A stretch of 64,000 nucleotides of DNA from Aplectana chamaeleonis (GCA_029168955.1 JAPDOI010001224.1:124001-188000); one strand, 5' to 3'; positions 11,060 through 22,652 are shown, counted from the first letter of the stretch. The notes: generated by a model not told the origin, from the sequence alone. Made by a program: numbers and translations.

Positions 11060-11539
11060 TGATCGAGAGCTACGGCTGCTCTCAGCGAAGTCGCTGTGTT
11101 CTGCGACCGCGATGGGCTTTTCGTGGGATATAAGAATGACCTATGATGTCAGTAGATACCTTGAGAGCGAAGCATTTAATTCTTTTCTCATTTCTAGCAT
11201 ATTTTTTCACAAAACAATCGCTCGGTGTCCATTGTAACGATATAATGACCAAGTCGCGGCTCTCTTCGAAGAATCCGCTTTGAAAGCGCAAGATTCAGCT
11301 TTGAACAGTAGAACTGGATGAGAATCGGTCTCAAATTCCAATTTCACCGACTCCCACACACCGCACAAGGGAGGTGGCACTAACGTGAAGAATGAATTTC
11401 GAAAAACGACTTACGCTTTGAGATTTGCAGCGTTTTCCTGGCGATTGATGCTTACCAGCAGTACTGATCCGTGCGGCATGACGATGTCCACAGCAAGGCA
11501 GGAAGAAGCGAGGTGATGGGTAGAGTGGGGACCGAATAT

Positions 11540-11960
11540 TCGAGTTCGAATAAATATTCGAATTTTTCGAACGAATTTTTATTCGAACATTCGAATATTC
11601 GAAAAGTGTGAATATTCGAACATTATTCGAATTCGACTATTCGCAAAAGGTGAAAATTCGAATATTATTCGAGTTCGACTATTCGGGAAAAGTGAATATT
11701 CGAATATTATTCGAATTCGACTATTCGCAAAAGGTGAAAATTCGAATATTATTCGAATTCGACTATTCGCAAAAGGTGAATATTCGAATATTATTCGAAT
11801 TCGACTATTCGTAAAAGGTGAATATTCGAATATTATTCGAATTCGACTATTCGGAAAAGGTGAATATTCGAATATTATTCGAACTCGACTATTCGCAAAA
11901 GGTGAATATTCGAACATTATTCAAATTCGATTATTCGCAGAGGTGAATATTCGAATGTTA
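11540..11960. repeat. AT-rich 42-bp tandem repeat, about 9 copies
   Basis: The unit is built on ATTATTCGAATTCGACTATT followed by CGCAAAAGGTGAATATTCGA (42 bp). Units differ mainly at CGCAAAAGG, CGGGAAAAG and CGTAAAAGG. Being a multiple of three and stop-free, the array is open on both strands (RILFEFDYSQKVNI on plus), but nothing suggests expression. Sequence from 11961 to 12200 is a degraded continuation and AT-rich spacer. Confidence 0.93.
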
Positions 11961-12245
11961 TTCCAATTTGAATACCCGAGCTGATTTAACAAAAAATATG
12001 AAAATTAGCTCTAATGTATGAAGGAATCGACATACCTTTCAAGACTGATGACATTTTCTTCACTACTCTATTGTTCCATTTTTCCGAACGCAAGAGCTAA
12101 ATTTTTTTCCCACACCGTCTGATGAGGCTACTAGGGCGGCTCTAACAGGGGGAGCCACATGGCATCCGCACTTGGCCACTCCCATTTTTTCATGCCGCTG
12201 CGCAATGATTTCTTCTTCTTCTTATCGGCCACATAGAGCTTCTCC

Positions 12246-15200
12246 TCATAGGTGTAAAAAGGCAGCCACATCGCACGGGTTCGTCCACATATCCATAACT
12301 GTTAGAGAAGTCGGCCTTGCAGGACATGGAAATAAATGAAATGGATCGTGCCCTGGGTTGTGGCAGTCAGGACATTCGTCGGGGATCGACGAGTCGATCT
12401 TATGGACGAAGGCCTTGAGGTGTGAGGAGTATCCACATCGTAGACCTGCCAGGATGACGCGTGTACGTCTGGGTAGGTCCGTTTCGCTGTCATCGATCAG
12501 TGGGGGCACGTCACCAAGAATTGGATTTAAGGGAGCACTGGAAAGGTATTCTCTGACGAATCGGGTGTGCTCCATTTGCAGTAGTCTGACGCGATTGAGC
12601 TTCGACGTCGCCCAACGTTGACGATCCAAGACAGAGACTGCAGCATGAAGTGGCGGGCGAATATGTCGGAAATGGGGACCAGATGACAGTAATGGGAAAT
12701 TAGGGTGTGTGGAATTCCTTACAATGCCAACATGGAACTGTTGCGACTGGAGTTGACAATGCTGCTTTACAGGAAGCAGCGAACACTCTTGATGCAGATG
12801 AGATACCGGTGTGGATCTAGGGCATCCAGTGATCACGCGTAGAGCAGTGTTCTGTGCACGCTGAAGCTTGCTCCAAGAGGCTTCCGACAGGTGTCTTGAC
12901 CATATTAGGGCTCCATATTCTAGCACCGGCTGCACCATAGCCCTGTAGGTGGTTCGCAAGATTTCCTTAGTGCTGCCCCATGTAGTGCCTAGTGAACGTA
13001 GAATGTTGTTACGTGTGTTGGCAGCAGCAGCTCGAATACGTGTGTTTTCGTGAAAACGCAGTGACGGGTCCAGGAATACACCAAGTAGACGAGGGTGTTT
13101 AGATAAGTGCAGCATATTTCCTTCCCAAAGAACCTTGGGATGCAGCTTGTGTTCGGCAGTCGCTGTGGTGCACAAAGTAACGCTGGACTTGGTTGGTGAG
13201 ACCTTTAGCTGCTTCGATTCAAGGAACTTGGCCAGACTGACGAGGTATTTATTCATCTCAGCAGTGGCTCGATCGATGACATGGTCAGTACAAATAATAG
13301 TGATGTTATCCGCATATAGACATAAGTGGATGTTTGACGACGGCTTCGACACATCAGACAGATACAAAGAAAACAGACTGGGAGATAGAACTCCTCCTTG
13401 TGGGACGCCTGCCTTCAGGGGCACAGACTTCGACAAGTGTCCATCAAATTTCACACGAATGGAACGATTTTTGACAAAGTTATCGGTCCATCTTTTGCAC
13501 CAGTCGGGAATAGTAGAGTCCAGGATCGATTTGGACAGCAGCGGGATACTGACGTTATCGAAGGCAGCAGTTAAAGGCAGTGGTCACGATGAAAAACGTT
13601 ATCGAAAAAACTACAAAAATCAGCTTAGATCGAAAACAGCTGAAAAACTATGAAGGTAGCGCGGTGAAAAACGGTCTACAAATAGAGTTTCTAGGGCCCA
13701 AAGAAGCTAGTTCGTGCACACGTGCACAGCGATGACGAAACAGATCGCAGTCTCATGCCGAGCAGTCAAAAATCATCGACATTCAGAGGACGAAATAAAT
13801 GCAAATTTAACGAATAAAAACAGTTGAATAATGAAAGCATCACTTCAGTCAATGTTTTTGACTAGATGTGTACATAAATTCGAAGGTTCCTTGATTGACA
13901 TTCAATTTCAAGCTAGCTGATGTTCTTGATATAAGAGGTCATCGATGCCGATGATGTGGAGAGGGCTCGTCCACCATCAAAAGACAAGAAAGTTCAGCTT
14001 TCAAATTCGGCCCAAAACAGTGGTTTTTTCGTGATTTTTTCTTATAGGTCCTACTACTCGAGACCCAGGAAAGGATTTCGAGAGAAAAAGACGACAAGCA
14101 TATTTGATCGCGACCACTGCCTTTAAGTCAACTGCCACGACTATACTTCTACCAGCTGGAAGTTTCATGTTGAAGCCAGCAATTATTTCTGTGATGGACG
14201 TGAGTGCCGTGATGGTAGAGTGGGCCTTCTTGAAGCTATGTTGATGCACGTTATGTCGTAATGCTTCTTGGAGGTGCGGGTTGATGAATTTCTCCGCTAA
14301 CTTAGCAATAGGGGACAAAAGGGAGATGGGTCGATGCGAAGTTGCTTGATCTTCTGGTTTGCCAGGCTTGAGGATCGGGAGCACAATTGCTTGCTTCCTT
14401 CTAGCGGGAATGACACCTGTGCTAAATGACGAGAAGACTAGGTCACAAAGTAATTCAAGGAACTCTTCCGGCAAGTGCTTGAGATGGACGGCTGACACAC
14501 CATCGGGTCCCTCGGCTCGCGAGTTCTTCATGGACTTGATGAGGGAAGACATCTCAGAAGCAGTTATGGCAGGTACATCTTGTCGGCTGAGCTCATTATA
14601 GACCGGAGAGTGAGCCTATTGGAACGATCACGGCGGGACGTCGCTGAAGCAAAGTGTTTTCCAAGTCGACATGCAGCCTTAAATCCGGACTCGAATTTCC
14701 CCGAAGGGAACTCAAGCATGTTGCGCTCTGCTGCCAATTTCTTGCCAGACAACCGCTTAAGAGTGCTCCAGGTCTTCTTTGCATCAGTGGAGAAATTCAA
14801 GGATTCAGTGAACTCCATCCCTCGCATCCGCTTGTAATCATTCAGCATTTTGGTGATCTCATCAGACAGTCGTTGAATGCTGGGATCTGCAGGCTCAGCT
14901 CGGCGCTTCTCGTCCCGTAATTCGATCAGCTCCAGGACATCTTTGGAAACGTTAGGGTGAAACCTTCTAACGCGCCCTGTAGGAATTGCAGTTCTGGAGG
15001 CGTTCCATATGGCATCAACAATGAACTTGTCCTTCTCGTGAACGGAGCCGGTTAGCGGATAGTAGGCTACCCGACTGAGTAACACCTCTTTAAACATGAC
15101 CCAGTTGGCCTTACAGTAGTTGGTGTACAATTTGCTACGAGAGCCTACGAAAGGTGCCAGGTGACTGTTGAGAGACAAATCCAATGAAGCACATATGGGT

Positions 15201-16272
15201 ACATGATCGCTGGCCATAGCTATAGCAGTGGACCAGTTACAGGAAACAGCAAGAGAGGATGATACAAAAGTGACATCCGGAGAGGACGGCCTGCCCGTGG
15301 AAGGAAGGCGAGTGGGGTGTCCTCGTTAATGGCAACAAGATCACAATCCTCAGCGAAAAGCTCTAGTAGTTCACCTCTGTCATCAGGATCTAGAGAGGAG
15401 AACCAGGATGTGGAGTGAGCATTAAAATCGCCTGCCATGACAACAGAAGACGATGGGAGGGCAGTATGCACAGATTGCGAAAATGGAGTGGGATCAAACG
15501 AATTGGGACATGAGGAGATTGGGGGAATATAAATATTAACAATATCTATAGGGCAACTTAGCAATACAACATGAACACCAATACATTCTACAACATTATC
15601 ATTAGGGAGAGCTATAAGATGAGAAGGTATAGAAGTTTTTACAAACGTAGAAACGCCACCACCATGGGATGTGCGGTGAAGGTGGTGCGACGTATAACCG
15701 GGGAGGCGGGGTAGGGAGGATGTAGGGCTAAGTTTTGTCTCCTGAAGGAGAATGACATCTGGATGAAAGCGTTCAATGTACAATGTGAGTTCAGCAAGTT
15801 TGGCACGCAGGCCATTGATATTGAGTTGAAAAATGTCTAGACTATGAAGAATAACACTAGGGGGAGAGTTAGAGCAAGATATACAACAATAAGCATCAGT
15901 GTAGTCATTATAGCTGGTTAACCCCGAGCATTTGAGGTGTACCCAGCCGAGGCAACCACCGCACTGGACGCTTGCATGTTGAGCCGACAATCCACAATTA
16001 CAACAGGGATATCGTGGAGTCTTGCTGCGTGGCCCTGGGTTCCTCTCAATGCCGGCTCGCAACAGTAGAATGCGAAGGAGTGCGGCAGCCAGCCATTCGC
16101 ACTCCCATACAGAAAAAACTCCTCGTGGAGTTGTTGATGCCCGCTTGATGAGTCTCCTTGATCTTGGTAGTCGACTCCGCAGACCCACCACGCGTAGGTT
16201 GAGCATCTCGGATCCCTGCGCAATGATAACACCAACCATAGCTTCGTTGGGTGGAGCCATGTACTCCACCAA
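12246..16272 (-). pseudogene. Ingi/Vingi-like LINE polyprotein: 2A-like motif, PHD finger, endonuclease, RT
   Basis: On the minus strand, from an ATG at 16272: a 2A-like AGIERNPGP (NPGP at 16041-16030, residues 78-81), a PHD-type zinc finger (CCNCGLSAQ, CGGCLGWVHLKCSG, CCISC), then an APE-type endonuclease (LNINGLRAK, LLQETKLSP, AGDFNAHS). A one-base loss in the G run at 15314-15317 shifts the frame, which resumes before the SDHVPI box (15217). A second shift lies near 14620. RT follows (AEGPDGVSAVHLKHL, LPILKPGKPED, RPISLLSPIAKLAEKF), is cut by a MITE inside motif A, and resumes with AFDNVSIPLL, VPQGGVLSPSLF and YADN in place of YADD. The C-terminus has CPDCHNPGHDPFHLFPC and stops at 12246. 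A (GAA)n tract (12211-12222) may be the 3' tail. The 2A-like motif is known from trypanosome ingi/L1Tc and some animal LINEs; clade placement is an inference. Confidence 0.88.
13575..14122 (+). mobile_element. TTAA-flanked MITE, family A copy 2 (548 bp)
   Basis: It is flanked by TTAA at 13571-13574 and 14123-14126, with ends AGGCAGTGGTCACGAT and TTGATCGCGACCACTGCCT. It is the best preserved of the three family A copies. It sits exactly within the LINE RT motif A: removing the element and one TTAA rejoins the frame as VDLTAAFDN. Confidence 0.95.
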
Positions 16273-16612
16273 CCTTCACCTCTGAGCAGGTGAAGGGGGA
16301 ACATCATTGGGAAAACCGGTGACAACCGGTGAAACGCCCCGAAAAAAATGAAATTGACTCAACACTCATGCAAGTCATTTTCAAGATTGGGTGGGTGTCA
16401 CTGTCGGTTTTTCGTCCATAACTTTTTTGTGCTTGGAGACAGAATTCTGCGCCAACTTGTGCTTCCAGTTTGCAAAAATATTTTCTCGATCCTTCAGCCT
16501 AATTCATTTTACGAAACACCGGTTTTTCGCCTATAACTCTTTAACATAGTGAGGGTTGTTTTTGAAATCTACGTAAAATTCTGCGTCGAATGATATATCG
16601 GGTTCCTCACTC

Positions 16613-16770
16613 TGCTTGCTCCATAAGCCAGCCAGGTCGGTGGAGCCGAGCCCCGTTGTTGGCTCCAGCAGAACTGTGCGCCTCTCATTCAGACCATAGA
16701 GGCGAAAGCACCCTTTGGAGATAACTATGGAACTCGGCTCCACCAATCTTGTTGGCTTATGGGGCAAGCA
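16613..16770. repeat. Fold-back repeat, two 38-bp imperfect arms
   Basis: Left arm 16613-16650 (TGCTTGCTCCATAAGCCA to GGTGGAGCCGAG) pairs with 16733-16770 (CTCGGCTCCACC to GGCTTATGGGGCAAGCA) with a few mismatches. It is probably a small inverted-repeat element. The rest of 16340-16990 shows no gene that I can support. Confidence 0.65.
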
Positions 16771-16989
16771 AAGTTAGTTAGGCTCCTCGAATTAGCTCCT
16801 TAGGCTAAGTTAGAGCGGAAAAGTTGATTGTGTAGCATTCTTTGCGGTGTAGCCCGTACAGGTTTAGAGATGAGTCGTGCCTTATGAATTTCAATTGTAG
16901 GTGGAGATAAAGCTTTAGAAGAAGAATTCAACTTGTTATTGCCGCTCACTTCATAGTTGCGCGATATTGCTTGGATGCTTAAATTATTC

Positions 16990-17175
16990 GTCATTCGAAT
17001 ATTCGAATTTCTAATATTCGTTCGTTCGAAATAAGAAATGAACGAATTTATTCGAAATTCGTTCGTTCGGAATGAAAAATGAACGAATTTATTCGAAATT
17101 CGGTCGTTCGAAATAAGAAATGAACGAATTTATTCGAAATTCGTTCGTTCGAAATAAAAAATGAACGAATTTATT
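16990..17175. repeat. AT-rich 41-bp tandem repeat, about 4.5 copies
   Basis: The unit ATTCGTTCGTTCGAAATAAG followed by AAATGAACGAATTTATTCGAA repeats with few changes. It belongs to the TTCGAA-rich style of repeat also seen at 2030-2520, 11540-11960, 25550-26290 and 34760-34930. Confidence 0.9.
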
Positions 17176-17214
17176 CGAAATTAGTTGGTTCGGTCTCTTT
17201 TTAAAAAGTCCTCA

Positions 17215-17420
17215 CTCTAGTGATGGGGGAAGCATATCTTTGTAGGCATACACCGAGACTGTATCAAAGAGTATACATTGTGTTAACCAATGTCCCAATG
17301 ATATAGAATCGGAAACTGCGTCAGATACAAATAGAGGAAAGGAAAAAAGAGAGAAAAGGAAAGACAATGTGCGTGGGAAAGGAACGGGCAATTGCATGCA
17401 GCGACTGGCTCCTGAAAATG
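17215..17420 (-). repeat. Empty-site relative of the 9425-10060 repeat
   Basis: The reverse complement reads through GCAGTTTCCGATTC, ...GGTTAACAC, ATACTCTTTG and AGTCTCGGT with no insertion, matching both flanks of the MITE at 9548-9990. 17421-17950 is AT-rich with GGCAAC-type short repeats near 17655-17690 and no supported gene. Confidence 0.85.
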
Positions 17421-17953
17421 ATAAGTTTAATTCGGGAAAAGCCTGCCAAAAAAAGCTATTCTAAAAAAATTTATCAGAAAACCATGCAGTGATCCACAGT
17501 TTCACAACGTTCTGTCTAGAAAAAGTGGAACGATTAGCAGAGCAAATACTAGATAACGTATAGTGAATAATACTATATCAGGCGAATATCTGTAAGAAGA
17601 CGAATAAACAGTACGAGTCAGGATCAGGGGTGTGCGGCAAAGGAATTTGAAATTTCGGCAAACGGCAACGGCAACGGCAAACCCCAAAAATGACCGGCAA
17701 ACGGCAAAATCTGTTTTTTGCTATAATACACCAACATTTGTTTAGTCATGTGGTACTCCATGCAATATCCGCCAGCTACAATGTGCCTGGCGTTTCACTA
17801 GCCTTTACAGGAAGAAATAATCCCATGTATCAAAGCTAATTGAAAGTCTCAGGTGATCAGAAAGGCCAGTAGCGCTGTTCTGTATGTGATCTTTGTATAG
17901 GAGTCGCTATCAGGCAGCGTCCATACGTTGCGAGGGCGTTGGCATATGATTTG

Positions 17954-18226
17954 CTAGCCGCTCTCATGCGCTCGTCCTCGCGCGCCCTCGCTCACTCGCT
18001 CTCGCGCGCCCTCGCACGCTAGCTCTCGCGCGCCCTCGCTCGCTAGCTCTCGCGCGCCCTCGCTCGCTAGCTCTCGCGCGCCCTCGCTCGCTAGCTCTCG
18101 CGCGCCCTCGCTCGCTAGCTCTCGCGCGCCCTCGCTCGCTAGCTCTCGCGCGCCCTCGCTCGCTAGCTCTCGCGCGCCCTCGCTCGCTAGCTCTCGCGCG
18201 CCACCGCTCGCTAGCTCTCGCGCGCT
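17954..18226. repeat. GC-rich 24-bp minisatellite, about 11 copies
   Basis: The unit is GCTAGCTCTCGCGCGCCCTC plus GCTC. It is eight codons long and stop-free, so the minus strand reads ARELASEG repeats in one frame and SERGRARA in another. The first and last units are degenerate. Nothing marks a start codon context or splice site, so I treat it as a satellite. Confidence 0.95.
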
Positions 18227-18365
18227 CACATCCGCTCCAAAAAGAAGCCAGCAAGTTCCGAGTCCAATGCTCTATCCCAGAAGCAGGGAGCATCTAACAT
18301 GCTTCGAAACTATAGCCTTCGTTACCCATTATTCCACCACGCTCATCACAAACCGACTCGAGTGA

Positions 18366-18611
18366 TTGATCACCCGGTCAAACGTTGTCAATCGAACTCA
18401 CACTATGCAAGGGGTGTTTTCCACTATAATTTGCGTGTGCGGGCATCCTTCAGCGTTTAGGAGCGTTGAGTGGCATACAGCAGCGGAAACGCACGCTCTC
18501 GCCACGTATGGACACTGCTTCAAGTTCGACAAGGCCATTAGCCTATCCCTCACCGAAGACATGATCTCCATCCCCCTCCCCAATCAAAGTTTCCGTTCAA
18601 ATCAATGCTAG
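18366..18611 (+). CDS. Hypothetical ORF, doubtful
   Basis: The frame contains an internal ATG at 18405 (MQGVFSTIICVCGHPSAF) and ends TAG at 18609-18611. The second half uses C-ending codons (HCFKFDKAISLSLTEDM), which looks coding, but I recognise no family and see no splice sites that tie it to a larger gene. It could be a single exon or chance. Confidence 0.2.
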   Translation: MITRSNVVNRTHTMQGVFSTIICVCGHPSAFRSVEWHTAAETHALATYGHCFKFDKAISLSLTEDMISIPLPNQSFRSNQC

Positions 18612-18826
18612 AGATTCAATGGTTGGCCGTCTTTTTGAGCTGTGAAAAGTATGATTAACCCGCAAAGGATTTACTCTGAAAGGGGCTTGCAGTCTGCGCG
18701 GCACAGCATAATCGATCCAGGGACGGGAAGCAAACCGTGAGCAAGCTTGGTGCGGTGGGAGTGTGCGCCGACCCAAAGACTGTGGCCAATACCGGTGCGA
18801 CGTTCAGGTACGAATAGATGGATTAA

Positions 18827-19223
18827 AGGCAGCAGACACGCTCAAAAATGGTATCGATTTTATGACATAATGCAAAGGTTTGGAGCTGATGGTATTGAGA
18901 ATTGACGAAAAAACGAACGAAAACTGTGCGCAAATAGAGGAATGACGGTTATTTCGTTATCGGGTGAAAGTGGATGAGTTTTACCGCGCCCTGTTGAAAC
19001 AGGGAATAATAGAAATAAAACGATTGAGATAGAGAAGCCGATATACTCCTACAGCTTGTAATAGAACGTTCCCCTCATTGAAAGCATCAAAAACCAGCCA
19101 AAGTAATCGTTTTAGTACTATCAATCTGGACGAGTTTGCATTTTGGGGCGGGGTTGCAGAAGCTCAGGGGCGGGGTAGCAGAAATTTTTCGATTTGAGTT
19201 GCTGAAATTTGGTAGTTTTGACT
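18827..19223 (+). mobile_element. TTAA MITE, family B, right end missing
   Basis: It begins TTAA (18823-18826) AGGCAGCAGACACGCTC and matches 26955-27350 closely, including GAAGCCGATATACT and GGGGCGGGGTTGCAGAAGC. Similarity stops at about 19223, so the final 90 bp with the right inverted repeat is lost. Next to it, 19240-19340 is a GGAAAC-type hexamer repeat. Confidence 0.85.
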
Positions 19224-19670
19224 TGGGCTGTGCGGAAATCATTTTCAAGATTTTCGGAAACGGAAACGGAAGAAAAATGGCTGAAAATCGCCGGAAACGG
19301 AAATCCGGAAACGGAAACGGAAGTGAACTAAAAATTATAGTATGATTAAATGGTAGGTTCCGTCGCTGCTCATGGCATGCAGATGTACTTCTGTAGCTTG
19401 TGATCTCAATCTATTCCCTCAAGCACCAGTGGGGCTACGGTCTAAAACTGCAAGCGAGCCGAGTACAAATAGATTTGCAGCATGAAAGGAAGACGTGCTG
19501 CTGCTGCAGGTTCTCCTTACGAGCTGCAAATAAGTCTTCTTGAGCAACTCCTCCTCTAAAACGCTGCTGATCTCTGTGATGTAGAGTTCTTCAGTTCGAC
19601 TGATTTTTTCAGTGCGATTGATGTTCTACGACATATAGCACCCACCATTGTTGAGAGGGCAGTTGTCCGT

Positions 19671-20006
19671 TTGAGGCCGATCCCAGAGGGTTATCTCAAG
19701 TACTCAATTTTCCGGATATCAATTTTAGACGCTGAAAGGGTGGTCCTTACTGCGCATCACGAGGAAAGATTTCTCATAGTCGACCGAGGCGAGGATGATG
19801 CTTTTGTTGCGTACCTTAGCGAGGTTGGCGTCCTTGCTGCGAGCCATTACAAGGATTGCAACTCTAGCTCCGGTAGGAAGAGGTGGTGGCTCAAAGAGTC
19901 TCTTTATTTGAATAACGTGCTGCTGCTAGCAACACATGTAATGAGGGGTCGCACTCCGGGCCGACATCGAGTTGAACCCCTCGTCGGCAGCAACAGGTGT
20001 TACTAG
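19671..20006 (+). CDS. Hypothetical 111-aa ORF, doubtful
   Basis: An ATG at 19671 opens 111 codons (MRPIPEGYLKYSIFRISI...), with a central acidic segment FLIVDRGEDDAFVAYLSEVG. No family is recognised. The opposite strand also has a short plausible frame (starting MARSKDANLAKVRNKS near 19850), so direction is uncertain. 20007-20840 holds nothing I can support beyond a GCAGCACGTGCTGC-type palindrome at 20046. Confidence 0.2.
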   Translation: MRPIPEGYLKYSIFRISILDAERVVLTAHHEERFLIVDRGEDDAFVAYLSEVGVLAASHYKDCNSSSGRKRWWLKESLYLNNVLLLATHVMRGRTPGRHRVEPLVGSNRCY

Positions 20007-20840
20007 CTGCAGCACAAGCTGCCAATGAGAAGTGGTCAAAACCCGTTGGCAGCACGTGCTGCTGAAAACGAGAAGTTGGAGGCTATGGCGTGCAAATTCT
20101 ATGGCGCTGAAGTTCAACCCCGCGAGTGCGTCAGTAGCTAGAGAGACAAAGAGGAAAAGTTTCTACCTCTCTGGTCCTTCAATCGGAGGACTCGATTGTA
20201 ACAAAGTATTCAGCGCCAACAGTTCAGCGCTTCGAAAAATTGTGTTAAAGAGTTGTAAAGGCAAACCGTGATGGTTTTCAACTGAGATGAGACTGATAAC
20301 CACGGTTCGACTGCAAGATAACACCACTTACTCACTCGAGCAACAGTACCCAAAGTATGCCTTCTGTAGCCGCCAAAGTCAAGCCCACGTTGGAATCGTC
20401 CTGTGCGTTGATGGAGTGGGGGGGCGTATACCGAGTGACGGTTGGAAGGAGCGGGACACCGATCCAAGCGATCAGGATTACACTAAGCTGTGATGATCGC
20501 AGAGGTACCGCGGCTTTGTGTGCTGGGGAGGCGTGACCAATCACCTTGTAGTGCTATTTTCTTCCGTTTCCGGGCCCAAAAACCCGGAAGTGAATTGTGA
20601 ATTGCAATTGCAAGAGATTCAAATCAACAACATAGACTCAACATTAGACAAACAAGCATAAACAAAGTTCAAAATGCAGCTACTCAACACTATATATTTT
20701 ACTAACAATGCCATCCCGAGAGCCGAATGCTGGCGATTCCCAGGCCAAATCACGTGCAAAAAATGAAGATAACCATATACGGCAGAAAAAGACACCCACG
20801 AGACCCGAGCAGAGCGAGCGGAAGTTTCCACGATGTGCTG

Positions 20841-21533
20841 CTATTCAGTTCTTTCCGAAAAGCTGGATACGGGCTCTTGTTTGACGGAAAACCGGATGTT
20901 TTCCTTCTCTTGGCCTTCTCTTGACTTCTCTTTCGCCTGCCGCTGAAACATAGTACTAGTCATTTTGTGCTTACACTAAATTTCAGCATATCGAACTCAC
21001 ATTGTTTGGCTTCCATGAGTGCTTCGAGTGATCATACTGAAAGCCTCGGATGTCCCTCCTGAAATCAGCCGGGTAATGATACAGGTTTGAAGCCAAACAA
21101 TATTAGAACTTACAGAGCTTTCTGCAAGGCTCGAAAGCCTTCAGACCACCATGATAACCTTTCCTTCGTCAGTCGGTTCAGCTCGCTAGTCCGCTCATCG
21201 TCCGTGGCGCCGAGGCTCATGTAAAATCTGGAACGTTATTATTAATACGCGTAAGTGTAGATAGATGAAGAAGCCAGTGATTCTTTACCTGCTCGCGCTG
21301 GCATTAACTACAACTCCGGCTTGCAACTCATCCTGCCTCAAGGATGAGTTTCAAATCCATCGAAAATTCTGCAAAAACTTGTTTCGTTATCAAAATTAGA
21401 AACACGAAGTGCTACACCTACCAATCAACGTCGATTCTACGATGTTTGGGAGGCTGATTAAAGAGTCGTCGCGTCCCGCTCTACCATTCATGCGCAAAGA
21501 ATATTGTTGAATCAACTCGGGCGGATCAGTGAG
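20841..21533 (-). CDS. Spliced gene, C-terminal five exons, unknown family, one frameshift
   Basis: Exons on the minus strand: 21533-21422, 21368-21289, 21227-21114, 21058-21001 and 20942-20841, with GT-AG introns of 53, 61, 55 and 58 nt, the size usual in nematodes. The protein reads LTDPPELIQQYSLRMNGRAG..., DELQAGVVVNASASR, FYMSLGATDDERTSELNRL, RLSWWSEGFRALQKAL, RDIRGFQYDHSKHSW, and a charged tail ending KQEPVSSFSERTE and TAG. Phases agree across the last three junctions. The second exon is 80 nt where 79 (mod 3) is needed, so it carries a one-base insertion inside a perfect palindrome (AACTCATCCT/AGGATGAGTT, 21328-21353), or the region is mis-sequenced. Exons at 22764 and 23041 may belong upstream. 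I do not recognise the family. Confidence 0.55.
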
Positions 21534-22652
21534 CTGGAAAAAGCGCGTAACAATCCCAAATATAGCCTTTTTTCATTATTTGAGATGGAGAGATGTCCGA
21601 ATCAGAACGGTACATCATGTGAACATCTCCATTTTGTATATTTTCATATGATATAGGCCCCACCATAGTCGGCCGAAAGCCGGCCGTGCTAGTCCCTCCC
21701 AATTGATATGTATGAGAAACACGCAGGACGGGAACAAAAGGTGATAAAAATCATCCTCAACTGATAAAATTCAACCAACTGTAGACCGCCTTCGGTCGTA
21801 TTAGGGAGAGTTTAATCAACCGAGACGATTTTTATCAGTCAAGGTTGACTTTTGCTAAATCAGAGCAATTTTTATCATCTGAGGACGAATTTTATCTTAT
21901 TATAGACCGGGTGGAACTATGACGGCCGACTACAATCAGGCCAAACTTCTCAGCTGCGATTTACACAGAAACTTTACGAATTTCGCGGTCATGCTCTTTC
22001 TTCAGTGATTTTTTGGATAGAGTGAGACAATTAAATCGGAGTCTCTTAATTAATAGTTACACTCAAAATTTTATAAGTGGATGTATCTTTAAATGTGTTA
22101 ATAAAAATAGATCTATTTTATATAAATATGGTTTGGATAATAATAATAGTCTTCGTGAAGTATTGAAATTATTTTAGAAAGTTCCGCTATAACAATACCA
22201 GCTGTTCATGAACTCATTATATTTATTTATTTATTTATTAGAATGCACGCTAAGGTGCGTCGGAAAAAAACAATATGTATAACAAACAAATCAAACAAAT
22301 GCAGTGTCGAGAACAGAAACATAAAAGTAATTAATATACAACCAGATTGACTAAAAAAAGAAGCCTAAAGCAAACTAAGCTTCTCGCCCGCAAAAACAGT
22401 GCTTCTATTTGAAAGATCTGACGTTTTGACTATAAGCTCGTCGAAAATCAGTGGCCGATCACTTAGAGAAAAAATTGTGTTGAGTAAGATCCGTAGCAGC
22501 CAACAGTTTTGGGGTTCCAAAAGGGATGGCTAATCGAGAAAATAAATAGAAACAAGTAGAGCAATCGAGATTTATTTTTCTGTTACTTTTCAAGCAGCAT
22601 GAATGCGAGCTTTCGTTGACACTCTCGTTAACATCACTTCCGCCCAAGCAGA

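Noticed and set aside
11579..11917. Repeat proteins on both strands of the AT-rich 42-bp array
   Set aside because: Open on both strands only because the unit is a multiple of three and stop-free; no flanking gene features.
17954..18293. ARELASEG and SERGRARA repeat proteins
   Set aside because: They derive from the 24-bp minisatellite; the unit is a multiple of three without stops, and two frames are equally open.
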